Assembly (NCBI RefSeq): GCF_015240255.1 | Contig: NZ_CP061205.1 | Location: 1,943,501-2,007,500 of the forward strand | Origin: Kordiimonas pumila | GTDB lineage: Bacteria > Pseudomonadota > Alphaproteobacteria > Sphingomonadales > Kordiimonadaceae | Direction: 5' to 3' | DNA: 64,000 nt | Shown here: one piece after another, positions 12,986 through 22,815 of the stretch | How the letters are laid out: each line of letters starts with the position of its first letter | Numbering within the stretch: the stretch's first letter is position 1 | Position numbers and translations under genes: made by a program | The notes under the pieces: model-generated | The model's input: the letters and a program-made list of their open reading frames with translations, nothing else | Told to the model about the DNA's origin: nothing | Database searches by the model: none

Positions 12986-15900
12986 ATGAAATATTTATAT
13001 TGGGTAGGTGGAGTTTTTATAGCGATTGTTGGTACCCTATCCCTTGTCGTTAGTTTTCTGGACTGGAATGAATATAGAGATACTCTTGCCGATCTTGCCT
13101 CAAAACAAACAGGCATGAAGGTGGAATTGGCAGGAAACGTTTCTGCCTCTATATTTCCGCGCCCTGCTGTTTCTGTTGAGTCCGTTCGTCTCTCTCCGCT
13201 TCTCAGTAATTACTCCAATACTATTGCCACAGCAGACCGTATTGATGTGCGTTTAGGGCTTATGGGGCTGTTTGGGGGTGATTTGTCTATTCAAAGCCTG
13301 CTCTTAGACGGTGTTACTGTTGCCTTGGAACAAACACAAGCTGGTGGCTGGCAGGTTAAAGGCTGGCCGCAGACAGATGAAAATGCTGAAACAGCCGAGA
13401 TTGATCTTGCCCGGTTTGAACTGCGCGGTGGCAAGATTGACCTTATACCCTATGGCCAACAGCCCTATGTAATTGAAGGGCTGTCTATGGAGCTGGATGG
13501 GCATTTACCCATGGGCCCCCTTTCCTGGGAGGGTGATTTTTTTGTTCGTGGACAAAAAATACAAACATCAGGCCAGATGCAACCTGTAAAAAGCACAGGT
13601 GAAACGGCCCTGAAGGTGGCTGTTGAGGCCGGTGGTGCCTCCCTTGATGTTAGTGGAAGGTTGTCTAATACTGGTGATGTAACTGGGCGTGTTCAAGTTG
13701 CTGGCGAGAGCATTAACCAGACAGCACAAATGGCGTATGCCTTTATGGGTGAGCAGGCAGCAAGTTTGCCTGATTTGCCTTTTAAACTGGATATGCAGAT
13801 TGAAAGTGCAAATGATATAAGCCGTATTGTTAGCAGGGCTTTATCCATCGGCGGTACAAACGGGCGTGCAGATATTACGATTGCCCAGAAAGCCGAAAGT
13901 AGCCACGTGACTGGTACTGTATCCCTGGGTGTGATTGACTTTAATCAGTGGAGCTTGGCCGGGGCCCCCGATGGCGCTAATACCGTTTCTGCTGTTAATC
14001 AACCGGTTAATAACACCCTGCAACCTGTGAGTGCGGGTAATGTATTTGGCGCCATTGATGTCACGATTGAAGGTATTCGCTTGCGCAGTGGTCTTGGTCA
14101 GCGGATTGACAGTGTAATTACTATTGATGAGCAAGGTGTTGGTGTGTCCCAGTTGCAGGCCTTGTTGCCCGGTGCAACGACAGTTTCTTTCAATGGGGCA
14201 ATAGGTGTTGGTGGTGGCAAAGGGAAGCTGCAATTGAATGTTGAAAACATTCCAGACCTTACCAAATGGCTTGAGCTTGACTTGGCAGATACTGTTCCTG
14301 AGGGACGGCTAACGACGGCTGCACTTAAAACTGACATTGAATTAAGCGGTGAAAAATGGGCTTTGAAAAACATCCAAGGCCTGATTGATACTATGTCTGT
14401 TACGGGCGAAATTCAGGGGAGTATATCAAACCCTATTCCAAGCAATATTAAGCTCACCGCAGATACAGTAAACCTTGATGCCTATATACCAACATCGCAG
14501 GCTCAAAAGGCAAACGGTGCGCCTTCGGCAACAGTAAGCTTACCAGCTAATACCAGAACAGTTTTTGACATTGAAATTAACCGACTACAATGGCTTGATA
14601 CAGTGTTTAGTGATGTTGCCGTTAATGGCAATATCATTGGTGATCAGCTTACGTTTTCGAAAGCTCAATTGCTGCATGGTAAAGGTAAAGTATCTTTGGC
14701 TGATTCTACTATACAGTTCAAAGATGACATGATCTTTGCCGTCGGCGCAAATCTGACAAATTGGTCTCTACCCATTGTACGCTATTATCTGCCCGATTAT
14801 AAACAGCAGATCAGGGCTAGCGGTTTTACTACAGTTGATGGCACTTTATCGCTTTCTGGGCCGTTATCAACGCTCAGGATTGGACTTGATGTTCATAGCG
14901 GCCATAACATAGCTAAAATGTCCGGTTCTATTGGATTGGATGATGCTGGTATTCTGAGTGCCGATTTGCAAGGTAATATGAAGCACGCTGATTTAGCACC
15001 TTTACTGCGATCATTCGGTACGATTGATCTTCATAAGCTACCTATTGAAGTGACCGCTACTGTTATTAAAAAGTCTCTAAAATCCCCGTTCGATATAAAA
15101 GCGGGTGGGGATGCAGCAGGTGCAAAGGTTCAGTTGCAGGCGAGCTATAATGCAGAGCTTGATAAAGCAGCTCTTTCTTTTGATCATCCTAACGCGGGCA
15201 AGTTCCTTGACCTAACCGGGCTTTCTGGCCCTGGTTTAGAGCGCGACCAGCCTATTCGCGGTGAGGTGATTTACGCATATATTGCAACAAATGCTACTGA
15301 AGGTGAAAGAGCAATTAAGCTGAATGGGGTTCAAAATGGCCCTGTTAACATTGATGGTGCTTTAAATCTAAATGCGGCTAACAAACTGGGCGGGAAAATC
15401 ACGCTGTCTGGCCTTGATATCGATAAGATAATGGCCATAGATCGAGGGGCTGCGCAGCAGCCAAAGAAGGATGCCAGCCCGGCCTTACAGCAACTGAATA
15501 GCTACTCTGGTGATATTGAAGTGGCTTTGGACAGGGTACAAATTGGGGGGCAGAAGCTTCTTGTGCCTAATCTGGCTATTAGTCTTGGAAACGGTGTTTT
15601 GCGTGTTGATGCTGGTAAAAATGCAAAACTAAATGGCCAACCTTTGGCTTTAAACTTAAACATGGATACTGCGGGTAACGCACCCTTCAAAGGCCATATT
15701 CAAGCTGATAAATTTGATATATCGGCTGCGCTTATTTCTGAAGGGCTTGGTAATATTATTACAGCGGCGGGCTCAATAGATCTGGATATTAGCGGGGATA
15801 TCACCAGTGGCATGGCCGGCCTTAAAGGCGGTGGGAAGCTCTCTGCACAGACAGGAACCTTGAACTTCTTGTCTGTTCCGGCACTTGTTTCCCAAATGAC

Positions 15901-16414
15901 AGCGGCCAAAACAAGTAGTTCTTTCTTGGGTAGTATTGGCACTTTGCTACGGCAGGGAACTACACAGGCAAACACTATCGATATGGCTTTTGCACTTGAT
16001 AGCGGTGTTATGCTACTTGAAACGGCGAAAGCTGCTGGCGCTTGGGGCAACTTCAATTTGGACGGGCAGGTTAACTTCGTTGACAGGTTCCTTTCTGTAA
16101 AAGGAGTGCTTGCCCTTATCAACCCTGCCGACACACCGTCAATCCCGGTTAAATATGAAGGTAGTTTTGATGCGCCCACTGCAAATTGGTCCAGCAGGCT
16201 TTTTGAGCGTTATGTGCTAGCGGGCATTGAGCAGCGCCTCAGAGGCAGCCTATTTAAAGAAATGGAAGAAAACAATACAGGTGAAGGTGCTGCCAACAAC
16301 CCTGGTATTGCCGTTTTTGGCCGGGCTTTTGATATGCTAAATAAATTGAAAGACAAGCAATCAAAAGAGCAGGAAGCTAAAGAGAAAGCTGCTTCTCAAG
16401 GTTCTGGAGAATAA
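12986..16414 (+). CDS. AsmA family protein
   Basis: A 1142-residue AsmA-like protein. One N-terminal membrane segment (YLYWVGGVFIAIVGTLSLVV) is followed by a very long periplasmic part rich in beta-strand repeats. The conserved AsmA start (FLDWNEYRDTLADLASKQTGMKVELAG) is followed by the usual FPRPAVSVESVRLS. The C-terminal AsmA-2 region (GGGKLSAQTGTLNF ... INPADTPSIPVKYEGSFDAP) is also present. AsmA-like proteins are bridge-like, thought to help move lipid between membranes. ATG 12986 is chosen because GAGTGGGGA lies just upstream and the TM segment starts there. Its last 38 bases overlap the convergent ribbon-helix-helix gene. Confidence 0.9.
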   Translation: MKYLYWVGGVFIAIVGTLSLVVSFLDWNEYRDTLADLASKQTGMKVELAGNVSASIFPRPAVSVESVRLSPLLSNYSNTIATADRIDVRLGLMGLFGGDLSIQSLLLDGVTVALEQTQAGGWQVKGWPQTDENAETAEIDLARFELRGGKIDLIPYGQQPYVIEGLSMELDGHLPMGPLSWEGDFFVRGQKIQTSGQMQPVKSTGETALKVAVEAGGASLDVSGRLSNTGDVTGRVQVAGESINQTAQMAYAFMGEQAASLPDLPFKLDMQIESANDISRIVSRALSIGGTNGRADITIAQKAESSHVTGTVSLGVIDFNQWSLAGAPDGANTVSAVNQPVNNTLQPVSAGNVFGAIDVTIEGIRLRSGLGQRIDSVITIDEQGVGVSQLQALLPGATTVSFNGAIGVGGGKGKLQLNVENIPDLTKWLELDLADTVPEGRLTTAALKTDIELSGEKWALKNIQGLIDTMSVTGEIQGSISNPIPSNIKLTADTVNLDAYIPTSQAQKANGAPSATVSLPANTRTVFDIEINRLQWLDTVFSDVAVNGNIIGDQLTFSKAQLLHGKGKVSLADSTIQFKDDMIFAVGANLTNWSLPIVRYYLPDYKQQIRASGFTTVDGTLSLSGPLSTLRIGLDVHSGHNIAKMSGSIGLDDAGILSADLQGNMKHADLAPLLRSFGTIDLHKLPIEVTATVIKKSLKSPFDIKAGGDAAGAKVQLQASYNAELDKAALSFDHPNAGKFLDLTGLSGPGLERDQPIRGEVIYAYIATNATEGERAIKLNGVQNGPVNIDGALNLNAANKLGGKITLSGLDIDKIMAIDRGAAQQPKKDASPALQQLNSYSGDIEVALDRVQIGGQKLLVPNLAISLGNGVLRVDAGKNAKLNGQPLALNLNMDTAGNAPFKGHIQADKFDISAALISEGLGNIITAAGSIDLDISGDITSGMAGLKGGGKLSAQTGTLNFLSVPALVSQMTAAKTSSSFLGSIGTLLRQGTTQANTIDMAFALDSGVMLLETAKAAGAWGNFNLDGQVNFVDRFLSVKGVLALINPADTPSIPVKYEGSFDAPTANWSSRLFERYVLAGIEQRLRGSLFKEMEENNTGEGAANNPGIAVFGRAFDMLNKLKDKQSKEQEAKEKAASQGSGE

Positions 16415-16610
16415 AGGCTCGAATAGCGCCAGATAGTGACCCGCCTCTAGCTTCATCAAGTTGGCGAACAAGTTCGTTCAACGTAATATTATCTTTTTCG
16501 GCAATAGCGCGTAGATGCCGCCAAAAGCCTTTTTCAAGAGAAATAGACGTTCTGTGGCCAGCGATGGTCACAGAGTGTTTTTCAAGTTTTGCATCATCTA
16601 AATCGAACAT
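16377..16610 (-). CDS. Ribbon-helix-helix domain protein
   Basis: A 77-residue protein of the alphaproteobacterial ribbon-helix-helix (RHH_4) type. The strand reads HSVTIAGHRTSISLEKGFW, followed by the helical HLRAIAEKDNITLNELVRQLDEAR. Such proteins bind DNA as dimers through the paired strands; the target is unknown. It carries no obvious toxin partner next to it. The 3' end overlaps the 3' end of the AsmA gene by 38 bases in the opposite orientation, so the two messages share complementary ends. No clear Shine-Dalgarno precedes the ATG. Confidence 0.8.
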   Translation of the reverse strand: MFDLDDAKLEKHSVTIAGHRTSISLEKGFWRHLRAIAEKDNITLNELVRQLDEARGGSLSGAIRAFILQNLEKQLSL

Positions 16611-16708
16611 AGGCGGATCATGCTGGAGCTTTATCTATCGGTCAAGCAGCTTGACGGTTTTAGTGCTATAGGATAAGAACAAAAAAAGAACATTTATGCA
16701 GGTATGAT

Positions 16709-17833
16709 ATGGCAGAACCTTTTAAAGAGGCTATGAATAGCTCTGTTGTTAACGTAATAGGACAGGTTATAAAGCGGGTATATCCTGCTTTTTCAGTCGA
16801 TGCTTTTATGAAGTATGCCACTGACGGCTTGGGACAAAAAGAACTAAAAGAGCGCATGCTTCATGTTGAGCAGGCGCTTAATATTTATTTGCCATCTGAC
16901 CTTGAAGCATTTAACCGGATTGCGCTTGCTGCACTGCATCCCAGTGATGATACAAGTGGCGAGGGCATGATATGCGGGCCGGATGGCTTGTGCGGGTTTG
17001 CTTTATGGCCTCTTACAGCTCTTGTAACAACGAGAGGAATAGAGCAGCCCGAAAAAGCCTTGCCTGTTTTAAAGGAAATGACCAAGCGTTTTACAGCTGA
17101 ATTTGCTATCAGGCCATTTTTGCTTAAGCACACAGATGTTACCTTAAATATTTTAAAATGGTGGGTTCTTGACCCTAATAGGCATGTAAGGCGGCTTGTC
17201 AGTGAAGGTAGCAGACCGCGCTTGCCGTGGGGACAACGGTTACAAGCCTTTGTGGCAGATCCAGCGCCTATTTTGCCATTGCTGGAAACTTTAAAAGATG
17301 ACCCGGAAGACTATGTTCGAAGGTCGGTTGCTAATAGTTTAAATGACATCGCAAAAGACCATCCAGACTTGGTGGCAAGCATTGCGGCTGAATGGCTTGA
17401 AGGCGCTAGTGAAAATCGTAGAAAGCTGGTCCGACATGCTTGCCGTACTCTTATAAAAAATGGACATACGGCAACATTAGCAGCGTTTGGCTACCAGCCA
17501 GTCGCAGGACTTACTGCAGATATTGATATCATAACGCCTATTGTCAGTTTTGGTGAGGCCGTGGAGTTCGGTCTCACTTTAAAAAAGGGCCGTGCGCATC
17601 AAGATTTGGTAGTGGATTATGCAATACACTTTATAAAAGCAAACGGGCAGAGTGCGCCAAAAGTGTTCAAATGGAAAAATATAAAATTAGATAAACAAGG
17701 CCAGCTATATGGTCATAAAAAACATGCAATAAAGCCGATTACAACACGTCAATATTATGCCGGGCATCATAAATTAGAGGTGTTCGTAAACGGTATATCT
17801 GTTGGAACGGCTTTGTTTGAATTAAAGATGTAA
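16709..17833 (+). CDS. AlkC-type DNA alkylation repair glycosylase with Ig-like tail
   Basis: A 374-residue HEAT-repeat protein of the AlkC branch of alkyl-purine DNA glycosylases, which remove positively charged alkylated bases. Family features seen are the N-terminal AEPFKEAMNSSVVNVIGQVI, the repeats around WWVLDPNRHVRRLVSEGSRPR and LKDDPEDYVRRSVANSLNDIAKDHPDL, and the basic LPWGQRL loop. From about residue 275 the sequence changes to beta-rich VSFGEAVEFGLTLKKGRAHQDLVVDYAIHF, consistent with the C-terminal Ig-like domain known in one AlkC subgroup. The stop lies 3 bases from the convergent acetyltransferase stop. Confidence 0.85.
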   Translation: MAEPFKEAMNSSVVNVIGQVIKRVYPAFSVDAFMKYATDGLGQKELKERMLHVEQALNIYLPSDLEAFNRIALAALHPSDDTSGEGMICGPDGLCGFALWPLTALVTTRGIEQPEKALPVLKEMTKRFTAEFAIRPFLLKHTDVTLNILKWWVLDPNRHVRRLVSEGSRPRLPWGQRLQAFVADPAPILPLLETLKDDPEDYVRRSVANSLNDIAKDHPDLVASIAAEWLEGASENRRKLVRHACRTLIKNGHTATLAAFGYQPVAGLTADIDIITPIVSFGEAVEFGLTLKKGRAHQDLVVDYAIHFIKANGQSAPKVFKWKNIKLDKQGQLYGHKKHAIKPITTRQYYAGHHKLEVFVNGISVGTALFELKM

Positions 17834-17836
17834 GGG

Positions 17837-18304
17837 TTACTCCGTTAATTTAATATTTTCTGGGGCCCATAAACAAACACCTTTTGTTTGATATTCAACA
17901 CCTTTACGCTTGTAAAATGCGATTGTACTAAAGTTTTCGCGTTCGATGTTCCAGCGCACATGAACATTTTCCTTTTTGGCCATAAGACCAATTGCTTCTA
18001 GTAGCTTATTACCAATTCCGTGGCCGCGTGCGCTAGGTTTTACAAACAGGTCATCGATTTGGATAATATTTTCACCAAACCAAATGTGGAAGCGGTGAAA
18101 ATATGTTGCAACACCTACAAGGCTACCGTTTTCTTCTGCAACTAGGATGTTAAAACGAGGGTTAGCACCAAAGGCTGCTTCAGTGAACTGGTCTAGAGTG
18201 ATCAGCAGGTAATCATCTACTTCATCATAAATAGCTAATTCATGAATAAGTGTAAAAGCAACTTCTGCATCAGAACGAATTGCTTCTCGTATAATAAAGC
18301 TCAT
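17837..18304 (-). CDS. GNAT family N-acetyltransferase
   Basis: A 155-residue GNAT protein resembling diamine (spermidine/spermine-type) acetyltransferases. It opens with FIIREAIRSDAEVAFTLI, has ATYFHRFHIWFGENIIQIDDLFVKPSARGHGIGNKLL with the acetyl-CoA loop RGHGIG, and ends with the FYKRKGVEY motif. GGGGAAGG lies upstream of ATG 18304. The substrate, possibly a polyamine or amino acid, is not determinable. No terminator fits in the 3-base gap to AlkC. Confidence 0.85.
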   Translation of the reverse strand: MSFIIREAIRSDAEVAFTLIHELAIYDEVDDYLLITLDQFTEAAFGANPRFNILVAEENGSLVGVATYFHRFHIWFGENIIQIDDLFVKPSARGHGIGNKLLEAIGLMAKKENVHVRWNIERENFSTIAFYKRKGVEYQTKGVCLWAPENIKLTE

Positions 18305-18357
18305 AGACTCAGCCTTCCCCAGTGAATCATAGAGATGTAACCATCTTGAACAAAGCT

Positions 18358-18391
18358 TCCCTGTTGCTGGTTAAAATGTCAACAACAGGGA
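18358..18391 (-). terminator. Possible terminator hairpin after the SulP gene
   Basis: TCCCTGTTG and CAACAGGGA form a perfect 9-bp stem with a 16-base loop, just past the SulP stop. Only a short T-containing stretch follows on the minus strand, so termination is tentative. Confidence 0.4.
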
Positions 18392-18414
18392 TGCCATAGT
18401 GTGTAAGTTTGGTG

Positions 18415-19959
18415 TTAGCTCTTTTCCAAACGCCCATCGTAATCAATGGCAACACCGTATTCAGGATCTTCTTCACGTGACATTTCTATCGTGAGGCCAC
18501 CTTTTTTAAGCAAGGCATAACAATCTGCGCTGAGGTGTTTGATTTTAAGAGTTTTACCAACATTATCATAACGTTCAGCCAAGGCTTCAATAGCCTGAAG
18601 GCCGGAATGGTCCCATACTCGGCTATCGAGAAAATCAACAACGACAATGGCGGGGTCTTTTTTTGGGTGAAATAAATTCTGAAAACTTGCAATGGATCCA
18701 AAAAATAGGGGCCCATGCAGTTCATATATTTTTTCACCGTTTTCGCCCTTGGCTGTGCGTGCGCCGATACGCTTGGCGGCTTTCCAAGCAAACTCAAGGG
18801 CGGATACAATAACCCCCACAACTACAGCAACAGCAAGATCACTAATAACAGTAACGGCTGAGACAAGCACAAGAACAAAAGCATCTGCTTTTGGTATTTT
18901 ATGGAGAATACGGAAGCTTGACCATGCAAAGGTGCCAATCACGACCATAAACATAACGCCGATAAGAGCGGCAAGAGGTATTTGTTCAATCAGGCTGCTG
19001 GCAAAAAGGATAAACAGTAATAAAAAGAGCGCAGCTGAAGTGCCGGAGAGTCGGGTACGACCGCCTGATTCCACGTTAATCATGCTTTGTCCTATCATGG
19101 CGCAGCCACCCATGCCGCCAAAAAATCCGGTAACAATGTTTGCTGTACCCTGTGCTACACACTCTTGACTTGCGCCGCCTTTGGATTCTGTTAGTTCGGC
19201 GACAAGATTAAGGGTTAGCAGGGATTCAATAAGGCCAATCGCCGCTAAAATTAAGGAGTAGGGCAGAATAATTTCAAATGTTTCGATGCTGAAAGGCACA
19301 GTAGGTATATGGAACTCAGGTAAGCCACCCTTGATAGAGGCCAAATCGCCTACTCGCGGGATATCGATCCCAAAGCCAATCACTATGGCTGAAACAACCA
19401 GAATGCCGAGCAGGGGAGCTGGTATGGCTTTAATGTATTTGGAAGCAAACCAGATGATTACCATAGTCAGAAAGCTGAGGCCAAGCATGATGAAGAGAGG
19501 CTCAGCGGTCATCCATGTACCTGTATCAGGGTCTTTAAACTGGCCAAGCTGGGCAAGAAAAATCACAATAGCCAAGCCGTTAACAAATCCCAGCATAACG
19601 GGATGAGGTACCATTCGGATGAATTTACCAAGGCGGAAAACTCCGGCTAGAATTTGCAGGATACCCATCAAAACAACGGTAGCAAAAAGATATTCAACAC
19701 CGTGCGCGACAACGAGACTTACCATAACAACTGCTAGTGCGCCTGTAGCACCAGATATCATGCCTGGTCTGCCACCAATTAAAGCAGTAATAAGCCCAAC
19801 TATGAAAGCGGCATAAAGCCCAACAAGGGGATTTACCTGTGCAACAAACGCAAAGGCCACAGCCTCAGGCACAAGTGCCAGTGCGACAGTCAAACCAGAG
19901 AGCGTTTCAGTTTTAATCTGGGTAGGCGTTAATCGTGGTAATGAAAAAGGGCGTGTCAT
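18415..19959 (-). CDS. SulP family anion transporter with STAS domain
   Basis: A SulP/SLC26 permease for sulfate, bicarbonate or similar anions, about 514 residues. The transmembrane domain has the family motifs ALALVPEAVAFAFVAQVNPLVGLYAAF, GRPGMISGATGA, VPHPVMLGFVNGLAIVIFLAQLG and GGMGGCAMIGQSMINVESGGRTRLSG. The C-terminal STAS domain begins around YELHGPLFFGSIASFQNLF and has VVDFLDSRVWDHSGLQAIEAL. The start is uncertain: ATG 19959 is chosen, with ATG 20010 or 20064 in frame; none has a strong ribosome site. The ion cannot be assigned; no carbonic anhydrase or sulfur gene is adjacent. Confidence 0.9.
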   Translation of the reverse strand: MTRPFSLPRLTPTQIKTETLSGLTVALALVPEAVAFAFVAQVNPLVGLYAAFIVGLITALIGGRPGMISGATGALAVVMVSLVVAHGVEYLFATVVLMGILQILAGVFRLGKFIRMVPHPVMLGFVNGLAIVIFLAQLGQFKDPDTGTWMTAEPLFIMLGLSFLTMVIIWFASKYIKAIPAPLLGILVVSAIVIGFGIDIPRVGDLASIKGGLPEFHIPTVPFSIETFEIILPYSLILAAIGLIESLLTLNLVAELTESKGGASQECVAQGTANIVTGFFGGMGGCAMIGQSMINVESGGRTRLSGTSAALFLLLFILFASSLIEQIPLAALIGVMFMVVIGTFAWSSFRILHKIPKADAFVLVLVSAVTVISDLAVAVVVGVIVSALEFAWKAAKRIGARTAKGENGEKIYELHGPLFFGSIASFQNLFHPKKDPAIVVVDFLDSRVWDHSGLQAIEALAERYDNVGKTLKIKHLSADCYALLKKGGLTIEMSREEDPEYGVAIDYDGRLEKS

Positions 19960-20132
19960 GGGGGGCCAATCTTTTTGAGGCTGGCTAATTGGGGATGCCA
20001 GCCAAGTCATAAACTCATATAGTAAAACGGTACTGTTTGGATAGGTCCAACAGCATTTAAACACAAGGGATGCTTACCTATAACATAGGTATTTAGCTTG
20101 TGTCAGACAAAACCCAAAATTGATGACATAGT

Positions 20133-20969
20133 TTAGTGCTGACATTTGGTAAGGTTGTGCACACACACTGTGGCTTGGCTGTAGGATAGAGCAGTTAATT
20201 TTGCGAGTAGGTCTGCATCAGCGTGCACGGCCTCAATAGCTGTCCAAATGGCTTGCATTTTTTCTTCTGATAGCTTGCTTTTCCTAGAAAATGCCAAATA
20301 AAGGGGGCCGCTGTGGTCTGGTAGTCGTGTTTGTTTAAATTGTGCCTCATAATTGGACTGTGTTATAAAAAAATCCACCAAGGGTTTAGCCAGTATAAGG
20401 CTATTTACGCGGCCTCGCTGCAAAAGATCAAACAAGTCCTGGTGGTTCATTAATTGAACTACCTGAGCGCCTGTTTTTTCCATTCTTTCCGCGGACATAT
20501 AACCAAGCGGCACGCCTATAGGCTGTGGGGGTATCGCACCGTTCATTATGTCTCCCACGGGGTATCCCTCTTTGGTGACCAAAACAAAGTCTACCTGTTC
20601 AATGCTTTGTGGATGAGGGGTGTTTGAAGTAGCACCTTTCGGGTAGTAGAAAGCTTTATTGCGGCTTTCCAAGTAGGATATAGATATAACGGCATCAAGT
20701 TCTCCAGTTTTCAAGGCTGCAAGGCATCTTTTCCAAGGCATCTTTATAAAAGTAAAGGGGATTGCTACCTGTTCAAATGCATTGCGGACAATTTCCACAT
20801 GGGTACCTAACGCTTTGCCATTTAAAAAGAAAGAGCCTGGAGGCCAAAACCGATCTTCTACACAGACTGAAACAGGCTCTATTGTTGGCGCATTTTGTGC
20901 GGAGGCACGATAGGAGCCTACTGAAATAAATAAGCCGATCAATGCTATTGAGAAAAAAATTTTTGACAA
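20133..20969 (-). CDS. Periplasmic solute-binding protein (SBP_bac_3-like)
   Basis: A secreted protein of 278 residues related to family 3 amino-acid-binding proteins. The signal peptide (KIFFSIALIGLFISVGSYRASAQ) ends with an ASA cleavage site. The mature part contains the two-lobe pattern: VSVCVEDRFWPPGSFFLNGKALGTHVEIVRNAF, MPWKRCLAALKTGELDAVISISY, then a second lobe with LFDLLQRGRVNSLILAKPLVDFF. TTG at 20969 is preferred because GGGGA lies 7 bases upstream and it opens directly on the signal peptide; no ATG fits. No permease or ATPase gene is adjacent, so it may be an orphan or a sensory binding protein. Confidence 0.75.
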   Translation of the reverse strand: MSKIFFSIALIGLFISVGSYRASAQNAPTIEPVSVCVEDRFWPPGSFFLNGKALGTHVEIVRNAFEQVAIPFTFIKMPWKRCLAALKTGELDAVISISYLESRNKAFYYPKGATSNTPHPQSIEQVDFVLVTKEGYPVGDIMNGAIPPQPIGVPLGYMSAERMEKTGAQVVQLMNHQDLFDLLQRGRVNSLILAKPLVDFFITQSNYEAQFKQTRLPDHSGPLYLAFSRKSKLSEEKMQAIWTAIEAVHADADLLAKLTALSYSQATVCVHNLTKCQH

Positions 20970-21055
20970 TTCTAGTCCCCAATATGTTTTTTTATACCTA
21001 AACCTAGCATATGTAATCGTGCCGCAGTATAGCGTGTTGCGCAAGCAATGTTTGG

Positions 21056-21085
21056 CCTAAGGAAGGAGGGCATCCCTTCCTTAGG
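21056..21085 (-). terminator. Perfect 11-bp hairpin after fumarase
   Basis: CCTAAGGAAGG and CCTTCCTTAGG form a perfect stem around an 8-base loop, starting 3 bases past the fumarase stop. No T-run follows in the direction of fumarase transcription, so it may stabilise the mRNA 3' end or act with Rho rather than terminate alone. Confidence 0.5.
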
Positions 21086-21088
21086 GGT

Positions 21089-22699
21089 TTAGATATCTTT
21101 AAAGAAATCATTTCCTTTATCGTCCACAACAATAAAAGCTGGAAAATCAACAACATCAATTTTCCATACCGCTTCCATGCCGAGGTCTTCAAAGTCTAGC
21201 ACTTCTACTTTTTTAATGTTGTTCTGTGCCAAAATTGCGGCAGGGCCACCTATAGAGCCAAGATAGAAGCCTTTATTTTCAGCACATGCCTTTGTTACAT
21301 CTTTAGAACGGTTTCCCTTTGCAAGGCTTATCATAGTGCCGCCAAGCTTTTGAAAGGGTCCAACGTAGCTATCCATTCGCCCTGCTGTGGTTGGGCCAAA
21401 GCTGCCAGAGGCGTAGCCTTCAGGTGTTTTGGCAGGACCAGCATAATAAATGATATGATCTTTGAAATAAGCAGGCATTTCACCGCCATCTTCTATCATT
21501 TTTTGAATGCGGGCATGGGCAAGGTCGCGGGCGACAACAATTGTGCCTGTTAGTGATAGCCGTGTTTTTATAGGGTATTGTGTCAGTTCTGCTAAAATCT
21601 CTTTCATGGGCCGGTTAAGGTTAACTTTGAGAACCTCTTCGGAAAGAACCTCACCCTCAATCTCTGGCATATATTTGGCGGGATCGGTTTCCAGCGCTTC
21701 AAGAAAAATACCTTCCGGCGTAATTTTCCCTTTTGCTTGCCGATCTGCAGAGCAGGACACACCAATACCAACAGGTAAGCTCGCACCGTGGCGGGGCAAG
21801 CGGATTACCCGCACATCATGACAAAAGTATTTGCCGCCAAACTGTGCGCCAATACCCATGTTTTGGGTCATTTTATGGATTGTCTTTTCCATCTCAGTAT
21901 CACGGAAAGCTCGGCCACTCTTATTCCCTGTTGTTGGCAGATCATCTAGGTAGCGCGCAGACGCTTTTTTAACAGTAGACAAGTTATGTTCGGCAGAAAG
22001 GCCGCCAATCACTATTGCCAAGTGGTATGGTGGACACGCTGATGTGCCAAGAGTTCTAATTTTTTCTTCCAAAAGCGCGAGCATACGGTCTTCCCTGAGC
22101 GTTGCTGGCGTTTGCTGGAACAAGAAGGTTTTATTAGCACTTCCGCCCCCTTTGGCCATGAAAAGGAAATGATATTCATTACCTTTAGTAGCGTAGAGGT
22201 CAATTTGTGCTGGGGTATTATCTTTGGTGTTGACCTCTTCGTACATGGAAAGGGGTGCCATTTGGCTGTAGCGGAGGTTTGTCTCTGTGTAGGTTTTCAT
22301 AACGCCTTTTGTGAGCGGGGCTTCATCCTCACCTTCGGTCCACACATATTGGCCTTTTTTACCAATAATAATAGCTGTGCCTGTATCCTGACAGCTAGGC
22401 AGTACTTTTCCTGCTGCAATATTAGCGTTTTTTAGAAGTTCCTTTGCAACAAAACGGTCGTTATTGCTGGCTTCAGGGTCGTCTAATATGGCCGCAAGCT
22501 GTTTCAAATGATCGGGGCGCAGCAAATGCGCGATATCAACCATCGCTTCACGCGACAAAAGCTCAAGGCCTTCATTCTGAATTTTAAGGATTTTCTTACC
22601 ATCAACCTCAATTTCAGAAACATAATCTGATGTTAGCTTGCGGTACGTGGTTTTATCTTCGCCAAATTGAAACAGTTTTTCATATGCCCACTCAGACAT
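21089..22699 (-). CDS. Class I (iron-sulfur) fumarate hydratase
   Basis: A single-chain class I fumarase of 536 residues that converts fumarate to L-malate in the TCA cycle using an oxygen-sensitive 4Fe-4S cluster. The alpha-like half has [38 protein letters not shown] and [15 protein letters not shown], and the beta-like half has [18 protein letters not shown] and [29 protein letters not shown]. The cysteines in SCQDTG, ACPPYH and VSCSADR are the expected cluster ligands. AAAGGG precedes ATG 22699. It is distinct from class II FumC. The gene stands alone between sspB and the binding-protein gene. Confidence 0.95.
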   Translation of the reverse strand: MSEWAYEKLFQFGEDKTTYRKLTSDYVSEIEVDGKKILKIQNEGLELLSREAMVDIAHLLRPDHLKQLAAILDDPEASNNDRFVAKELLKNANIAAGKVLPSCQDTGTAIIIGKKGQYVWTEGEDEAPLTKGVMKTYTETNLRYSQMAPLSMYEEVNTKDNTPAQIDLYATKGNEYHFLFMAKGGGSANKTFLFQQTPATLREDRMLALLEEKIRTLGTSACPPYHLAIVIGGLSAEHNLSTVKKASARYLDDLPTTGNKSGRAFRDTEMEKTIHKMTQNMGIGAQFGGKYFCHDVRVIRLPRHGASLPVGIGVSCSADRQAKGKITPEGIFLEALETDPAKYMPEIEGEVLSEEVLKVNLNRPMKEILAELTQYPIKTRLSLTGTIVVARDLAHARIQKMIEDGGEMPAYFKDHIIYYAGPAKTPEGYASGSFGPTTAGRMDSYVGPFQKLGGTMISLAKGNRSKDVTKACAENKGFYLGSIGGPAAILAQNNIKKVEVLDFEDLGMEAVWKIDVVDFPAFIVVDDKGNDFFKDI

Positions 22700-22815
22700 G
22701 ATGGCCCTTTCTGACAGGTAAATATACTTCAGATAGGCAGGGCAAGCCCGCCCGTTTTGCGGATGTTATAAAAACAAGTAGCTGGAAGGGCCAGAAAAAT
22801 AACTTTAACTGACAC

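Noticed and set aside
16377-16610. Possible antitoxin of a toxin-antitoxin pair (ribbon-helix-helix gene)
   Set aside because: No small toxin-like gene is adjacent; the next gene is AlkC and the other neighbour AsmA.
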